From: Citrobacter youngae ATCC 29220
GTDB lineage: Bacteria; Pseudomonadota; Gammaproteobacteria; Enterobacterales; Enterobacteriaceae
Direction of reading: 5' to 3'
DNA length: 32,265 bases
NCBI RefSeq assembly: GCF_000155975.1
Contig: NZ_GG730305.1
Coordinates: 6,039-38,303, forward strand
The notes below the pieces were generated by a model that made no database searches, was not told the DNA's origin, and was given only the letters and a program-made list of their open reading frames with translations. Below are positions 22,697 to 31,673 of the stretch, in pieces. How positions within the stretch are numbered: the stretch's first letter is position 1; every line of letters begins with the position of its first letter. The translations under genes were made by a program, and so were the position numbers.

Positions 22697-23377
22697 ATGG
22701 ATCTCGCGTCGCTACGCGCTCAGCAGCTTGAACTGGCCTCTTCAGTGATCCGCGAGGATCGTCTCGACATCGATCCGCCGGATCTGATCGGAGGGGCGGA
22801 TGTTGGGTTTGAACAGGGCGGCGAGGTGACGCGGGCCGCGATGGTCCTGATGAAGTATCCCACGCTGGAGCTGGTTGAATACAAGGTGGCGCGTATCGCC
22901 ACCACCATGCCGTATATTCCCGGCTTTCTCTCTTTTCGTGAAACCCCGGCGCTGATGTCCGCCTGGCAACAGCTGTCGCAAAAACCGGATCTGCTGTTCG
23001 TCGACGGGCATGGTATTTCCCACCCGCGTCGTCTGGGGGTCGCCAGCCATTTTGGTCTGCTGGTGGATGTCCCGACGATTGGCGTGGCGAAAAAGCGGCT
23101 GTGCGGCAAGTTTGAGCCGCTCTCTGCCGAACCCGGTGCGCTAGCGCCGCTGCTGGATAAAGGCGAACAGCTGGCATGGGTCTGGCGCAGCAAAGCGCGC
23201 TGTAATCCGTTGTTTATCTCTACGGGTCACCGCGTGAGCATGGATAACGCGCTGGCGTGGGTGCAGCGCTGTATGAACGGTTATCGCCTGCCGGAACCGA
23301 CTCGTTGGGCAGATGCGGTAGCATCAGAGCGCCCGTCTTTTACGCGGCTTGCAGCCAAACCGCCCTATATCGGGTAA
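22697..23377 (+). CDS. nfi: Endonuclease V (deoxyinosine 3'-endonuclease)
   Basis: This 226-residue protein is about the E. coli length. It nicks DNA at the second phosphodiester 3' to deoxyinosine, starting repair of deaminated adenine. Metal-binding acidic residues are seen as Asp35 (GGADVGF), Glu82 (IPGFLSFRE) and Asp103 (LLFVDGHG), with His105 after it. The [10 protein letters not shown] block is the lesion-recognition wedge region. A strong AAGGAG sits ahead of the start. Its link to hemE is probably only operonic. Confidence 0.97.
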   Translation: MDLASLRAQQLELASSVIREDRLDIDPPDLIGGADVGFEQGGEVTRAAMVLMKYPTLELVEYKVARIATTMPYIPGFLSFRETPALMSAWQQLSQKPDLLFVDGHGISHPRRLGVASHFGLLVDVPTIGVAKKRLCGKFEPLSAEPGALAPLLDKGEQLAWVWRSKARCNPLFISTGHRVSMDNALAWVQRCMNGYRLPEPTRWADAVASERPSFTRLAAKPPYIG

Positions 23378-23410
23378 ACTGCGGCTAATTTCCGTATTCG
23401 AGAACTCATC

Positions 23411-24001
23411 ATGTTACAAAACCCGATTCACCTGCGTCTGGAGAAGCTGGAAAGCTGGCAGCACGTCACGTTTATGGCCTGCCTGTGCGAACGCATGTAC
23501 CCAAACTACGCCATGTTCTGCAAACAAACTGAATTTGGCGATGGACAGATTTACCGCCGAATCCTGGATTTAGTTTGGGAAGCGCTGACGGTTAAAGACG
23601 CGAAAATCAATTTTGACAGCCAGCTGGAAAAATTTGAAGAGGCCATTCCTTCCGCGGATGATTACGATCTGTACGGCGTTTACCCGGCGATTGATGCCTG
23701 TGTGGCACTAAGTGAACTGATGCACTCGCGTCTTAGCGGTGAAACGCTGGAACATGCCATCGAGGTTAGTAAGGCTTCAATTACTACGGTCGCGATGCTG
23801 GAAATGACCCAGGCTGGTCGCGAAATGACCGATGAAGAGCTCAAAGAGAACCCGGCCGTTGAACAAGAATGGGATATTCAGTGGGAAATTTTCCGACTTT
23901 TAGCCGACTGTGAAGAACGCGATATTGAGCTGATAAAAGGGCTTCGTGCAGACCTGCGCGAGGCTGGTGAGAGCAATATTGGTATAAATTTTCAGCAATG
24001 A
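23411..24001 (+). CDS. yjaG: DUF416 family protein YjaG
   Basis: This 196-residue cytoplasmic, mainly helical and acidic protein matches E. coli YjaG in length and place between nfi and hupA. Visible conserved pieces are HLRLEKLESWQHVTFMACLCERMYPNYAMFC at the N-terminus and DYDLYGVYPAIDACVALSELMHS in the middle. No catalytic motif, signal peptide or membrane segment is seen. Its function is not established. It starts 33 bp after nfi. Confidence 0.93.
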   Translation: MLQNPIHLRLEKLESWQHVTFMACLCERMYPNYAMFCKQTEFGDGQIYRRILDLVWEALTVKDAKINFDSQLEKFEEAIPSADDYDLYGVYPAIDACVALSELMHSRLSGETLEHAIEVSKASITTVAMLEMTQAGREMTDEELKENPAVEQEWDIQWEIFRLLADCEERDIELIKGLRADLREAGESNIGINFQQ

Positions 24002-24187
24002 CACCACAAAACGTGATTTAACGCCTGATTTGTCGTGCCTGAAGGCTTCCCATCCGCCCCCGGTCTGGTCTACATTTGGGGGGCGAAAAAAAGTGGCTAT
24101 CGGTGCGTGTATGCAGGAGAGTGCTTTTCTGGCATTTCCGTCGCACTCGATGCTTAGCAAGCGATAAACACATTGTAAGGATAACTT

Positions 24188-24460
24188 ATGAACAAGACTC
24201 AACTGATTGATGTAATTGCAGACAAAGCAGAACTGTCTAAAACACAGGCTAAAGCTGCTCTGGAATCCACTCTGGCTGCTATTACTGAGTCTCTGAAAGA
24301 AGGCGATGCTGTACAACTGGTTGGTTTCGGTACCTTCAAAGTGAACCACCGTGCTGAGCGCACTGGCCGCAACCCGCAGACCGGTAAAGAAATCAAAATT
24401 GCCGCAGCTAACGTACCGGCATTTGTTTCTGGTAAAGCGCTGAAAGACGCGGTTAAGTAA
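24188..24460 (+). CDS. hupA: DNA-binding protein HU-alpha
   Basis: This 90-residue histone-like protein appears identical to E. coli HU-alpha as far as I can recall. It bends DNA as a homodimer or with HupB and shapes the nucleoid. The conserved arm [24 protein letters not shown] contains the Arg-Asn-Pro tip that inserts into the minor groove. AAGGATAACTT precedes the ATG. The 186-bp upstream gap contains its promoter, which I could not place reliably. A terminator follows and overlaps the yjaH start region. Confidence 0.99.
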   Translation: MNKTQLIDVIADKAELSKTQAKAALESTLAAITESLKEGDAVQLVGFGTFKVNHRAERTGRNPQTGKEIKIAAANVPAFVSGKALKDAVK

Positions 24461-24465
24461 TTCGC

Positions 24466-25164
24466 GTGGCAGTGAACAGTTTTATTGAAGGGGCGGTTTC
24501 GCCCCTTTTGTCTGTCTGGCGTCATTCGCTTTGGCTTTCAGGTGTTCTGTTACTGTCAGCCTGTGGCAGCCATTCCGAACTTCCTCCGTTCACGGCCAGC
24601 GGCTATGTTGGCGACCAGGGGGCGGTACGCATCTGGCGTAAAGATTCCAGCGACGATGTTCACTTGCTCTCGGTATTTAGTCCGTGGCGTAAAGGCGATA
24701 CCACCACCAGTGAATACCGCTGGCAGGGTGATGCGCTCTCTCTGATAGAACTCAACGTATACAGTAAACCGTCGGAACATGTGCGGATACGCTTCGATGA
24801 CCGGGGTGAACTGAGTTTCATGCAGCGTGAAGTCGACGGGCAAAAGCAGCAGCTTTCCAGCGATCAAATCGCGCTTTACCGCTATCGTGCCGAACAAATC
24901 CGCCAGACCAGCGATGCGCTACGTCAGGGACGGGTGGTCTTGCGTCAGGGACGCTGGCATGCGAATAACACGGTTACGACCTGTGAGGGTGAAACGCTGA
25001 AGCCCGATCTGGAATCGTGGGCGATAAACCATATTGAGCGCCGCCAGAGCCATTCATCCGTAGAGGTGAGCGTGGCATGGCTGGAAGCGCCCGAAGGATC
25101 GCAGCTACTGTTGGTCGCCAATGAAGATTTTTGTCACTGGCAGCCGAAAGAGAAAACATTTTAA
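24466..25164 (+). CDS. yjaH: Putative lipoprotein YjaH (DUF1481)
   Basis: This 232-residue protein has about the length annotated in E. coli when started at the GTG at 24466. A lipoprotein signal is clear: WRHSLWLSGVLLLSACGS, with the modified Cys at position 33. That leaves an unusually long n-region, so a start at TTG 24508 (18-residue signal peptide) is also possible. The mature part is beta-rich, including SGYVGDQGAVRIWRKDSS; its function is unknown. The second residue after the Cys is Ser, which does not retain the protein in the inner membrane. The hupA terminator lies within the first codons. Confidence 0.85.
   Translation: MAVNSFIEGAVSPLLSVWRHSLWLSGVLLLSACGSHSELPPFTASGYVGDQGAVRIWRKDSSDDVHLLSVFSPWRKGDTTTSEYRWQGDALSLIELNVYSKPSEHVRIRFDDRGELSFMQREVDGQKQQLSSDQIALYRYRAEQIRQTSDALRQGRVVLRQGRWHANNTVTTCEGETLKPDLESWAINHIERRQSHSSVEVSVAWLEAPEGSQLLLVANEDFCHWQPKEKTF
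24488..24510 (+). terminator. hupA terminator inside the yjaH 5' end
   Basis: AAGGGGCG (24488-24495) and CGCCCCTT (24500-24507) form a perfect 8-bp stem with loop GTTT and a short T run. It starts 28 bases after the hupA stop and lies within the annotated-length yjaH frame. Confidence 0.85.
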
Positions 25165-25245
25165 CGCCGGATGGCGACGCGTCGGTATCTTATCCTGCCG
25201 ACGGTGTTCATCTGTAGACCTGATTAGCATTACGCCATCAGGATT
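25165..25245. repeat. Degenerate REP pair between yjaH and zraP
   Basis: CGCCGGATGGCGACGCG at 25165 and the inverted unit TGTAGACCTGATTAGCATTA followed by CGCCATCAGGA (25212-25242) match the two REP types in opposite orientation. The pair fills the gap between the convergent yjaH and zraP stops. Confidence 0.7.
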
Positions 25246-25252
25246 AAGTGCA

Positions 25253-25696
25253 TTACCAGTGGCCCATTCCCATATGACCGCCACCGTGATAGTTACCGCC
25301 ACCGCCGCACCCGCCGTAGCCCATTCCCGCTCCGCGTGGGATGCCTGCCTGCGCCATTGCAACATCGCGCTTAACGCGCTGCTCGTCCAGAGACTGATTC
25401 AAAGCCTCCATCTCTTTTGCCACCGCATTAATTTTTTCACTGTCTGGAGAGCTGGCAGTTAACAATGCGTTGTACTCATAACGTTTGGAGACCAACTGTT
25501 GGCGCAAGGCGCTGGTCTGTGAATAGTAATCATCATAGATTTTCTGCGCGGTAGCCTGCTGCTCGGTAGTCATTGGTATACCGCCCCCTTGCTGCATTCC
25601 ACCACCATATCCCCAGTGATTCTGCGCCAGCGCCGGGGTTGAGCTTAGGGCAATAAGCGAGAGTGCAATCAGCGCCAGTTTGTTGTTCCGTTTCAT
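25253..25696 (-). CDS. zraP: Zinc resistance-associated periplasmic chaperone ZraP
   Basis: This 147-residue CpxP/Spy-family protein is slightly longer than the 141-residue E. coli form. A Sec signal peptide ends at PALA|QNHWG (about residue 24). The helical core QQATAQKIYDDYYSQTSALRQQLVSKRYEYNALLTASSPDSEKINAVAKEME carries the family repeat. The Gly/His/Met-rich tail GYGGCGGGGNYHGGGHMGMGHW, with one Cys, is suited to metal binding. ZraP binds zinc, acts as a chaperone and damps ZraS signalling. AGGAGA precedes the ATG, with a sigma54 promoter upstream. Confidence 0.96.
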   Translation of the reverse strand: MKRNNKLALIALSLIALSSTPALAQNHWGYGGGMQQGGGIPMTTEQQATAQKIYDDYYSQTSALRQQLVSKRYEYNALLTASSPDSEKINAVAKEMEALNQSLDEQRVKRDVAMAQAGIPRGAGMGYGGCGGGGNYHGGGHMGMGHW

Positions 25697-25732
25697 GGTT
25701 CGTTCTCCTGTTGGTTAGCTTACATTCCCTTT

Positions 25733-25748
25733 TGCATCTTCCGTGCCA
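25733..25748 (-). promoter_or_regulatory. Sigma54 promoter of zraP
   Basis: Minus strand TGGCACGGAAGATGCA gives the -24 GG and -12 GC separated by exactly 10 bases, matching the consensus TGGCACG-N4-TTGCA at nearly all positions. It lies about 40 bases before the zraP ATG. Confidence 0.92.
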
Positions 25749-25800
25749 ACGCGGAAATCCCCGTTCTGCGGGCGTTGTACGCGTGGTTTCTGCAGGGAAA

Positions 25801-25817
25801 CGAGTAAAAATGACTCG
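25801..25817. promoter_or_regulatory. Candidate ZraR enhancer site 1
   Basis: CGAGT-AAAAATG-ACTCG is an inverted repeat with a 7-base AT-rich centre. It lies about 86 bp upstream of the zraP start point and about 116 bp upstream of that of zraS, at distances suited to a sigma54 activator. Confidence 0.65.
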
Positions 25818-25829
25818 CCGGAGCGCGCC

Positions 25830-25850
25830 AGCGGGTTATTTTTACCCGCT
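25830..25850. promoter_or_regulatory. Candidate ZraR enhancer site 2
   Basis: AGCGGGT-TATTTTT-ACCCGCT has 7-bp arms and a 7-base T-rich centre, the same architecture as the site at 25801. The centres are 31 bp apart, about three helical turns, as expected for co-operative binding of an activator. Confidence 0.6.
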
Positions 25851-25897
25851 ACGTTCAGCGCTTTGTGTCAGAAGGCAGGGTTATCATGGGGAAAAAA

Positions 25898-25913
25898 TGG
25901 CATGATTTCTGCT
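25898..25913 (+). promoter_or_regulatory. Sigma54 promoter of zraSR
   Basis: TGGCATGATTTCTGCT has GG and GC separated by 10 bases and differs little from the consensus. It lies 45 bases before the zraS ATG. It makes zraSR autoregulated through ZraR. Confidence 0.85.
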
Positions 25914-25958
25914 GTATACCAGCAACGATGAAAGGAACTGGGGGTAAAGGGAGAACGT

Positions 25959-27344
25959 ATGCGTCTTTATAAGGACACGGTGGCAAAATGGTTGAGCAGA
26001 CTCTTGCTGGCGGCAATCCTGACGTTGGTCGGCTGGTTTTCGATTATGACCATACGGGACTATGGCCGGGAAAGTGATGCCGCCCGACAAACGCTACTGG
26101 AAAAAGGCAGCGTGCTGATTCGCGCCCTGGAGTCCGGTACACGCGTAGGCATGGGAATGCGCATGCATCATGCCCAGCAGCAGACGCTGCTGGAGGAAAT
26201 GGCCGTACAGCCGGGGGTCTTGTGGTTTGCCGTCGTCGATGAGCATGGTGTCATTATTACCCACAGCAATTCCGCGATGGTCGGTAAAACGCTCTATTCC
26301 CCGGATGTTCTTCGGCAGCTAAGCCCAGGGGAACAAGAACGCTGGCGGAATATTGACATTGCCGCGGGGGAGGGTGAAAAAATGCCGGCCCTGGAAATTT
26401 ATCGCCAGTTTCAGCCGATGTATGGTCCGGGACGTCATAGCATGGCGCGCTGCAACAGCAATGATGGGCAACTGATCACGCCCACGCAGACCATATTTAT
26501 CGCCTTTGATGCCAGCGATCTGGCAGCGACTCGGGCCAGAGAATGGCGAAATACGCTGATTGTTCTTTCTGCGCTGGCGGCCGTGCTGCTGGCAACCGTG
26601 CTGACGTTTTTCTGGTATCAGCGCTATCAGCGTTCGTATAAAGAATTACAGGATGCAATGAAGCGCAAAGAAAAGCTGATGGCGCTCGGGCATCTGGCGG
26701 CCGGGGTGGCGCATGAAATTCGTAACCCGCTTTCATCCATCAAAGGATTAGCGAAGTATTTTGCCGAACGAACCCCGGCAGGCGGTGAGTCCCACGAGCT
26801 GGCGCAGGTGATGGCGAAAGAGGCGGACCGCCTGAATCGGGTGGTGAGCGAGCTGCTGGAGCTGGTGAAACCTGCGCACCTGACGCTGCAGCAGGTGGAT
26901 CTCAATGAGGCCATCACCCACTCATTACACCTGGTGAGTCAGGATGCGGCAAGCCGGGAAATCCAGCTACGATTTGCGGCCAATTCTACGCTGCCCACTA
27001 TTCAGGCCGATCCCGATCGGCTCACTCAGGTACTGTTGAATCTGTATCTGAACGCCATTCATGCGATTGGTCGTCAGGGTACGATTACGGTTGAAGCGCG
27101 TGAAAGCAGCGCCGAACGCGTTAAAATCGTGGTTATCGATAGCGGGAAGGGGATTGCGGCGGAACAGCTGGAGACCATTTTTACGCCTTACTTTACGACC
27201 AAAGCGGATGGCACTGGCCTCGGGCTGGCCGTAGTGCAGAACATCATCGAACAGCACGGTGGCACCATTCAGGTGGCAAGCGTTGAGGGCAAAGGCGCGA
27301 CCTTTACCCTTTGGCTGCCGACCAAAGCGAAACAACAGGATTAA
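25959..27344 (+). CDS. zraS: Sensor histidine kinase ZraS
   Basis: This 461-residue protein is close to the 465 residues of E. coli. One membrane segment lies at about 13-33. A periplasmic sensor domain follows, then a second segment (NTLIVLSALAAVLLATVLTFFWY, about 193-215). The kinase core has the H box GVAHEIRNPLSSIKG with His252, N box NLYLNAIHAIG, and the ATP-binding motifs DSGKGIAAEQLE and GTGLGLAVV. It senses zinc or envelope stress, is damped by ZraP, and phosphorylates ZraR. zraR begins 5 bases after the stop. Confidence 0.97.
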   Translation: MRLYKDTVAKWLSRLLLAAILTLVGWFSIMTIRDYGRESDAARQTLLEKGSVLIRALESGTRVGMGMRMHHAQQQTLLEEMAVQPGVLWFAVVDEHGVIITHSNSAMVGKTLYSPDVLRQLSPGEQERWRNIDIAAGEGEKMPALEIYRQFQPMYGPGRHSMARCNSNDGQLITPTQTIFIAFDASDLAATRAREWRNTLIVLSALAAVLLATVLTFFWYQRYQRSYKELQDAMKRKEKLMALGHLAAGVAHEIRNPLSSIKGLAKYFAERTPAGGESHELAQVMAKEADRLNRVVSELLELVKPAHLTLQQVDLNEAITHSLHLVSQDAASREIQLRFAANSTLPTIQADPDRLTQVLLNLYLNAIHAIGRQGTITVEARESSAERVKIVVIDSGKGIAAEQLETIFTPYFTTKADGTGLGLAVVQNIIEQHGGTIQVASVEGKGATFTLWLPTKAKQQD

Positions 27345-27349
27345 CAAGG

Positions 27350-28675
27350 ATGATACGCGGAAAAATCAATATTCTGGTGGTGGATGACGATATCAGCCAC
27401 TGCACCATTTTACAGGCGCTGCTGCGCGGCTGGGGTTATGAGGTCGCTCTGGCCTATAGCGGACGAGCGGCGCTGGAACAGGTGCATGAACGCGTATTTG
27501 ATCTGGTGCTGTGCGATGTGCGCATGGCGGAGATGGACGGTATTGCAACGCTGAAAGAGATAAAAGCCCTGAATCCTGCGATTCCGGTGCTGATTATGAC
27601 GGCATTCTCCAGCGTGGAGACCGCCGTTGAGGCGCTGAAAACCGGGGCGCTGGACTACTTAATCAAACCGCTGGACTTTGACCGCCTGCAGGAGACGCTG
27701 GAAAAGGCGCTAGCGCATACGCGGGATACGGGCGCTGAATTGCCGTCGGCGTCGGCGGCGCAGTTTGGCATGATTGGCAGAAGTCCGGCGATGCAGCAAC
27801 TGCTCAACGAAATTGCGATGGTTGCCCCCTCGGACGCCACGGTGCTTATCCACGGAGACTCCGGAACAGGGAAAGAGCTGGTCGCCCGCGCGCTACACGC
27901 CAGCAGCGCGCGTAGCGATAAGCCTTTGGTGACGCTCAACTGTGCGGCGCTCAATGAGTCGCTGCTGGAGTCTGAACTGTTCGGCCATGAGAAAGGGGCG
28001 TTTACCGGGGCGGATAAGCGCCGGGAAGGGCGCTTTGTTGAGGCCGATGGCGGCACGTTATTTCTTGATGAGATTGGTGATATTTCACCGCTGATGCAGG
28101 TGCGCCTGCTGCGGGCTATTCAGGAGCAAGAGGTGCAACGAGTAGGTAGCAACCAGACGATTGGTGTTGATGTCCGATTGATCGCCGCCACGCATCGCGA
28201 TCTCGCGGAGGAGGTCAGCGCCGGGCGCTTTCGTCAGGATCTCTATTACCGCCTGAACGTCGTCACCATTGAAATGCCTGCGCTGTGTCAGCGTCGGGAA
28301 GATATTCCGCTGCTGGCCGAACATTTTCTCCAGCGTTTTGCCGCGCGTAACCGTAAAGCGGTGAAAGGGTTTACTCCGCAGGCGATGGATCTGCTGATCC
28401 ACTACAACTGGCCGGGCAATATTCGCGAGCTGGAAAATGCGATTGAGCGGGCGGTGGTGTTGCTGACGGGGGAATATATCTCTGAGCGTGAGCTGCCGAT
28501 GGCGATTGCGGCGACGCCGATAAAAGCAGAGTTCAGTGGTGAGATCCAACCGCTGGTGGATGTCGAAAAAGAGGTGATTCTGGCGGCGCTGGAAAAAACG
28601 GGCGGCAATAAAACGGAAGCCGCCCGTCAGTTAGGCATTACGCGTAAAACGCTGCTGGCGAAAATTTCGCGTTAG
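27350..28675 (+). CDS. zraR: Sigma54-dependent response regulator ZraR
   Basis: This NtrC-type activator has 441 residues from the ATG at 27350, preceded by AACAAGG, and matches E. coli length. The frame is open 39 bases further upstream into zraS, but homologues do not use that part. The receiver domain has phospho-acceptor Asp56 (LVLCDVRMAEMDG). The AAA+ domain has Walker A GDSGTGKE, the sigma54-contacting loop GAFTGA and Walker B GGTLFLDEIGD. A Fis-type helix-turn-helix (NKTEAARQLGITRKTLLAKI) ends the protein. Its last four bases overlap the end of purD. Confidence 0.97.
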   Translation: MIRGKINILVVDDDISHCTILQALLRGWGYEVALAYSGRAALEQVHERVFDLVLCDVRMAEMDGIATLKEIKALNPAIPVLIMTAFSSVETAVEALKTGALDYLIKPLDFDRLQETLEKALAHTRDTGAELPSASAAQFGMIGRSPAMQQLLNEIAMVAPSDATVLIHGDSGTGKELVARALHASSARSDKPLVTLNCAALNESLLESELFGHEKGAFTGADKRREGRFVEADGGTLFLDEIGDISPLMQVRLLRAIQEQEVQRVGSNQTIGVDVRLIAATHRDLAEEVSAGRFRQDLYYRLNVVTIEMPALCQRREDIPLLAEHFLQRFAARNRKAVKGFTPQAMDLLIHYNWPGNIRELENAIERAVVLLTGEYISERELPMAIAATPIKAEFSGEIQPLVDVEKEVILAALEKTGGNKTEAARQLGITRKTLLAKISR

Positions 28676-29961
28676 CGCTGTTCGCGTTCGATGGCGCGCC
28701 AGCCGATATCGTTACGGCTAAAGCTACCGTCCCAGCGGATATCCGTCATTAAGGCGTAAGCGCGTTGCTGTGCTTCGGCAACGGTATGCCCCAGCGCGGT
28801 GGCGCACAGCACGCGACCGCCGCTGGTCAGCACGCGGTCATCGTCAGCCAGTTTAGTGCCCGCGTGGAAGACCTTCGCATCAGTTGAGGATTCCAGCGGC
28901 AGACCGTGGATTTCATCGCCGGTGTTGTAGCTGCCCGGATAACCGCCCGCGGCGATCACCACGCCCAGCGAGGCGCGCTCGTCCCACTCGGAGGTTTTTT
29001 CATCCAGCTTGCCGTCGCAGGCGGCCAGACACAGATCCACCAGATCCGATTTCATGCGTAGCATGATCGGCTGGGTTTCCGGGTCGCCGAAGCGGCAGTT
29101 GAACTCGATAACCTTTGGGTTGCCCTGTTTGTCGATCATCAGACCCGCGTACAGGAAGCCGGTGTAGGTGTTGCCTTCCGCCGCCATACCTTTTACGGTT
29201 GGCCAAATGATCCGTTCCATGGTGCGCTGATGCACTTCATCGGTCACTACCGGAGCCGGAGAATAAGCCCCCATGCCGCCGGTATTTGGACCGGTATCGC
29301 CATTGCCCACGCGTTTGTGATCCTGGCTGGTGGCCATCGGCAGGACGTGCTCGCCGTCGACCATCACGATAAAGCTCGCTTCTTCGCCGTCGAGGAACTC
29401 TTCGATAACGATACGGTGACCCGCGTCGCCAAAGGCGTTACCGGCCAGCATGTCGTGAACGGCGGCTTCCGCTTCTTCGAGCGTCATCGCTACGATAACG
29501 CCTTTACCGGCGGCCAGGCCGTCGGCTTTAATCACAATCGGCGCGCCTTTCTCGCGCAGGTAAGCCAGCGCAGGCTCAATCTCGGTGAAGTTCTGGTACT
29601 CCGCCGTCGGGATGTGATGACGCGCAAGGAAATCTTTGGTGAAGGCTTTGGAGCCTTCCAGCTGCGCGGCGCCTTCGGTTGGGCCGAAGATCTTCAGACC
29701 TGCGGCGCGGAATGCATCGACCACGCCAATCACCAGCGGCGCTTCCGGGCCAACGATGGTCAGGTCAATCTTCTCATTCTGGGCAAAGCTCAGCAGCGCC
29801 GGGATATCGGTGACGCTAATAGCCACGTTTTGCAGCGCGGGTTCCAGCGCAGTGCCTGCGTTACCCGGCGCCACAAAAACGGTATCGACCAGCGGCGACT
29901 GCGCCGCTTTCCAGGCCAGGGCGTGCTCGCGCCCGCCGTTGCCAATCACTAATACTTTCAT
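28672..29961 (-). CDS. purD: Phosphoribosylamine-glycine ligase PurD
   Basis: This 429-residue ATP-grasp enzyme has the E. coli length. It joins glycine to phosphoribosylamine in the second step of purine synthesis. The N-terminal MKVLVIGNGGREHALAWKAAQS is the family signature, with VIKADGLAAGKGVIVA for ATP binding and FNCRFGDPETQ near the active site. It lies 15 bp downstream of purH and is co-transcribed with it under PurR control. The stop overlaps the zraR stop on the other strand, with no terminator visible between them. Confidence 0.98.
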   Translation of the reverse strand: MKVLVIGNGGREHALAWKAAQSPLVDTVFVAPGNAGTALEPALQNVAISVTDIPALLSFAQNEKIDLTIVGPEAPLVIGVVDAFRAAGLKIFGPTEGAAQLEGSKAFTKDFLARHHIPTAEYQNFTEIEPALAYLREKGAPIVIKADGLAAGKGVIVAMTLEEAEAAVHDMLAGNAFGDAGHRIVIEEFLDGEEASFIVMVDGEHVLPMATSQDHKRVGNGDTGPNTGGMGAYSPAPVVTDEVHQRTMERIIWPTVKGMAAEGNTYTGFLYAGLMIDKQGNPKVIEFNCRFGDPETQPIMLRMKSDLVDLCLAACDGKLDEKTSEWDERASLGVVIAAGGYPGSYNTGDEIHGLPLESSTDAKVFHAGTKLADDDRVLTSGGRVLCATALGHTVAEAQQRAYALMTDIRWDGSFSRNDIGWRAIEREQR

Positions 29962-29976
29962 CGTCTGCTCCGTGGA

Positions 29977-31566
29977 TTAATGGCGGAAGTGGCGCATGTC
30001 GGTGAAGATCATCGCGATGCCGTGCTCATCGGCGGCGGCAATGACTTCGTCATCACGGATAGAACCGCCGGGCTGGATCACGCAGCTCACGCCAACGGCG
30101 GCGGCGGCATCAATACCATCGCGGAACGGGAAGAACGCGTCGGAAGCCATCGCGGAACCTTTCACTTCCAGACCTTCGTCTGCAGCTTTAATTCCGGCGA
30201 TTTTTGCGGAGTAGACGCGGCTCATCTGGCCTGCGCCTATGCCGATGGTCATGTTCTCTTTGGCGTAGACAATGGCGTTGGATTTAACAAATTTCGCCAC
30301 CTTCCAGCAGAACAGCGCATCGCGCAATTCCTGCTCGGTTGGCTGGCGTTTGGAAACGACGCGCAGTTCGCCTTCGGTGACCATACCCAGGTCGCGGTCC
30401 TGAACCAGCAGGCCGCCGTTAACGCGTTTGAAATCCAGACCCGGTACACGCTCAGCCCACTGGCCGCAGGTCAGCACGCGCACATTCTGTTTGGCGGCGG
30501 TAATCTTCAGTGCGTCTTCCGTCGCAGACGGCGCGATAATCACTTCGACAAACTGGCGGGAGATGATCGCCTGCGCGGTTTCAGCATCCAGCTCGCGGTT
30601 AAAGGCGATGATGCCGCCGAACGCGGAGGTCGGGTCGGTTTTATAGGCGCGGTCATAAGCGTCGAGAATAGAGGTACTTACCGCTACGCCGCACGGGTTG
30701 GCGTGCTTGACGATCACACAGGCCGGCTCGTTGAACTCTTTCACACACTCCAGCGCCGCATCGGTATCGGCGATGTTATTGTAGGAAAGCGCTTTGCCCT
30801 GCACCTGCTGGGCGGTGGCAACGGAAGCTTCTTTAACATTCTCTTCTATATAGAAGGCTGCCTGCTGGTGGCTGTTCTCGCCGTAGCGCATATCCTGCTT
30901 CTTAATGAAGTTCAGGTTCAGCGTACGCGGGAAGCGACCAGCGGCTTCTTTGCTTTCACCGTGGTAGGCCGGAACCATGCTGCCGAAGTAGTTGGCAATC
31001 ATGCTGTCGTAGGCGGCGGTGTGTTCGAAGGCTTTAATCGCGAGATCGAAACGGGTGTCGAGGGTCAGAGAACCGTCGTTAGCATCCATCTCTTTAATAA
31101 TGGCCTCGTAGTCGCTGCTCTTCACAACGATAGCCACGTCTTTATGGTTCTTGGCAGCGGAACGCACCATCGTCGGGCCGCCGATATCAATATTCTCTAC
31201 CGCATCTTCCAGCGAGCAGCCAACGCGTGCCACGGTCTGGGCAAACGGATACAGGTTAACCACTACCATATCGATAGGGGCGATTCCGTGTTGTTCCATA
31301 ATCCCGTCATCCTGGCCGCGACGGCCAAGAATGCCGCCGTGTACTTTTGGATGCAGGGTTTTCACGCGTCCATCCATCATTTCCGGGAAACCGGTGTAAT
31401 CGGAAACTTCGGTCACCGGCAGACCTTTCTCTGCTAACAGGCGGGCGGTGCCTCCGGTAGACAGCAGCTCCACACCGCGAGCGGAAAGCGCCTGAGCGAA
31501 TTCGATGATACCGGCCTTGTCAGAAACACTGAGCAGAGCGCGGCGGACTGGACGACGTTGTTGCAT
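29977..31566 (-). CDS. purH: Bifunctional AICAR transformylase / IMP cyclohydrolase PurH
   Basis: This 529-residue protein has the E. coli length. The N-terminal MGS-like cyclohydrolase domain ([33 protein letters not shown], to about 200) closes FAICAR to IMP. The C-terminal transformylase domain contains [10 protein letters not shown] with the catalytic Lys-His, and [14 protein letters not shown]. It performs the last two steps of IMP synthesis. AICAR is also a by-product linked to the thiamine pathway through aminoimidazole ribotide. The promoter with a PurR box lies about 100 bases upstream. Confidence 0.98.
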   Translation of the reverse strand: MQQRRPVRRALLSVSDKAGIIEFAQALSARGVELLSTGGTARLLAEKGLPVTEVSDYTGFPEMMDGRVKTLHPKVHGGILGRRGQDDGIMEQHGIAPIDMVVVNLYPFAQTVARVGCSLEDAVENIDIGGPTMVRSAAKNHKDVAIVVKSSDYEAIIKEMDANDGSLTLDTRFDLAIKAFEHTAAYDSMIANYFGSMVPAYHGESKEAAGRFPRTLNLNFIKKQDMRYGENSHQQAAFYIEENVKEASVATAQQVQGKALSYNNIADTDAALECVKEFNEPACVIVKHANPCGVAVSTSILDAYDRAYKTDPTSAFGGIIAFNRELDAETAQAIISRQFVEVIIAPSATEDALKITAAKQNVRVLTCGQWAERVPGLDFKRVNGGLLVQDRDLGMVTEGELRVVSKRQPTEQELRDALFCWKVAKFVKSNAIVYAKENMTIGIGAGQMSRVYSAKIAGIKAADEGLEVKGSAMASDAFFPFRDGIDAAAAVGVSCVIQPGGSIRDDEVIAAADEHGIAMIFTDMRHFRH

Positions 31567-31632
31567 GGTAAATCCCCTGGATTTGACTATTACAGAGAGC
31601 GTTAGATGAATTCTTGGCTAAAAACTCAGCTA

Positions 31633-31650
31633 ACGCCCCTTACGGGGCAT
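31633..31650 (-). other. Hairpin in the purHD 5' leader
   Basis: GCCCC (31635-31639) and GGGGC (31644-31648) form a short GC-rich stem with a 4-base loop, just downstream of the purH start point on the minus strand. No U run follows, so termination is unlikely. Confidence 0.45.
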
Positions 31651-31667
31651 CCTTGTTGTGCGGGGGC

Positions 31668-31673
31668 ATTGTA
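31668..31673 (-). promoter_or_regulatory. -10 element of the purHD promoter
   Basis: Minus strand TACAAT abuts the PurR box. The -35 is not a good match at 16-18 bp (AGCGTT or nearby). Its place beside the operator and ahead of purH supports it. Confidence 0.65.

Noticed and set aside
29980-31437. 485-codon open frame antisense to purH
   Set aside because: It is a mirror of the GC-rich purH coding sequence. PurH itself has full length and all motifs.
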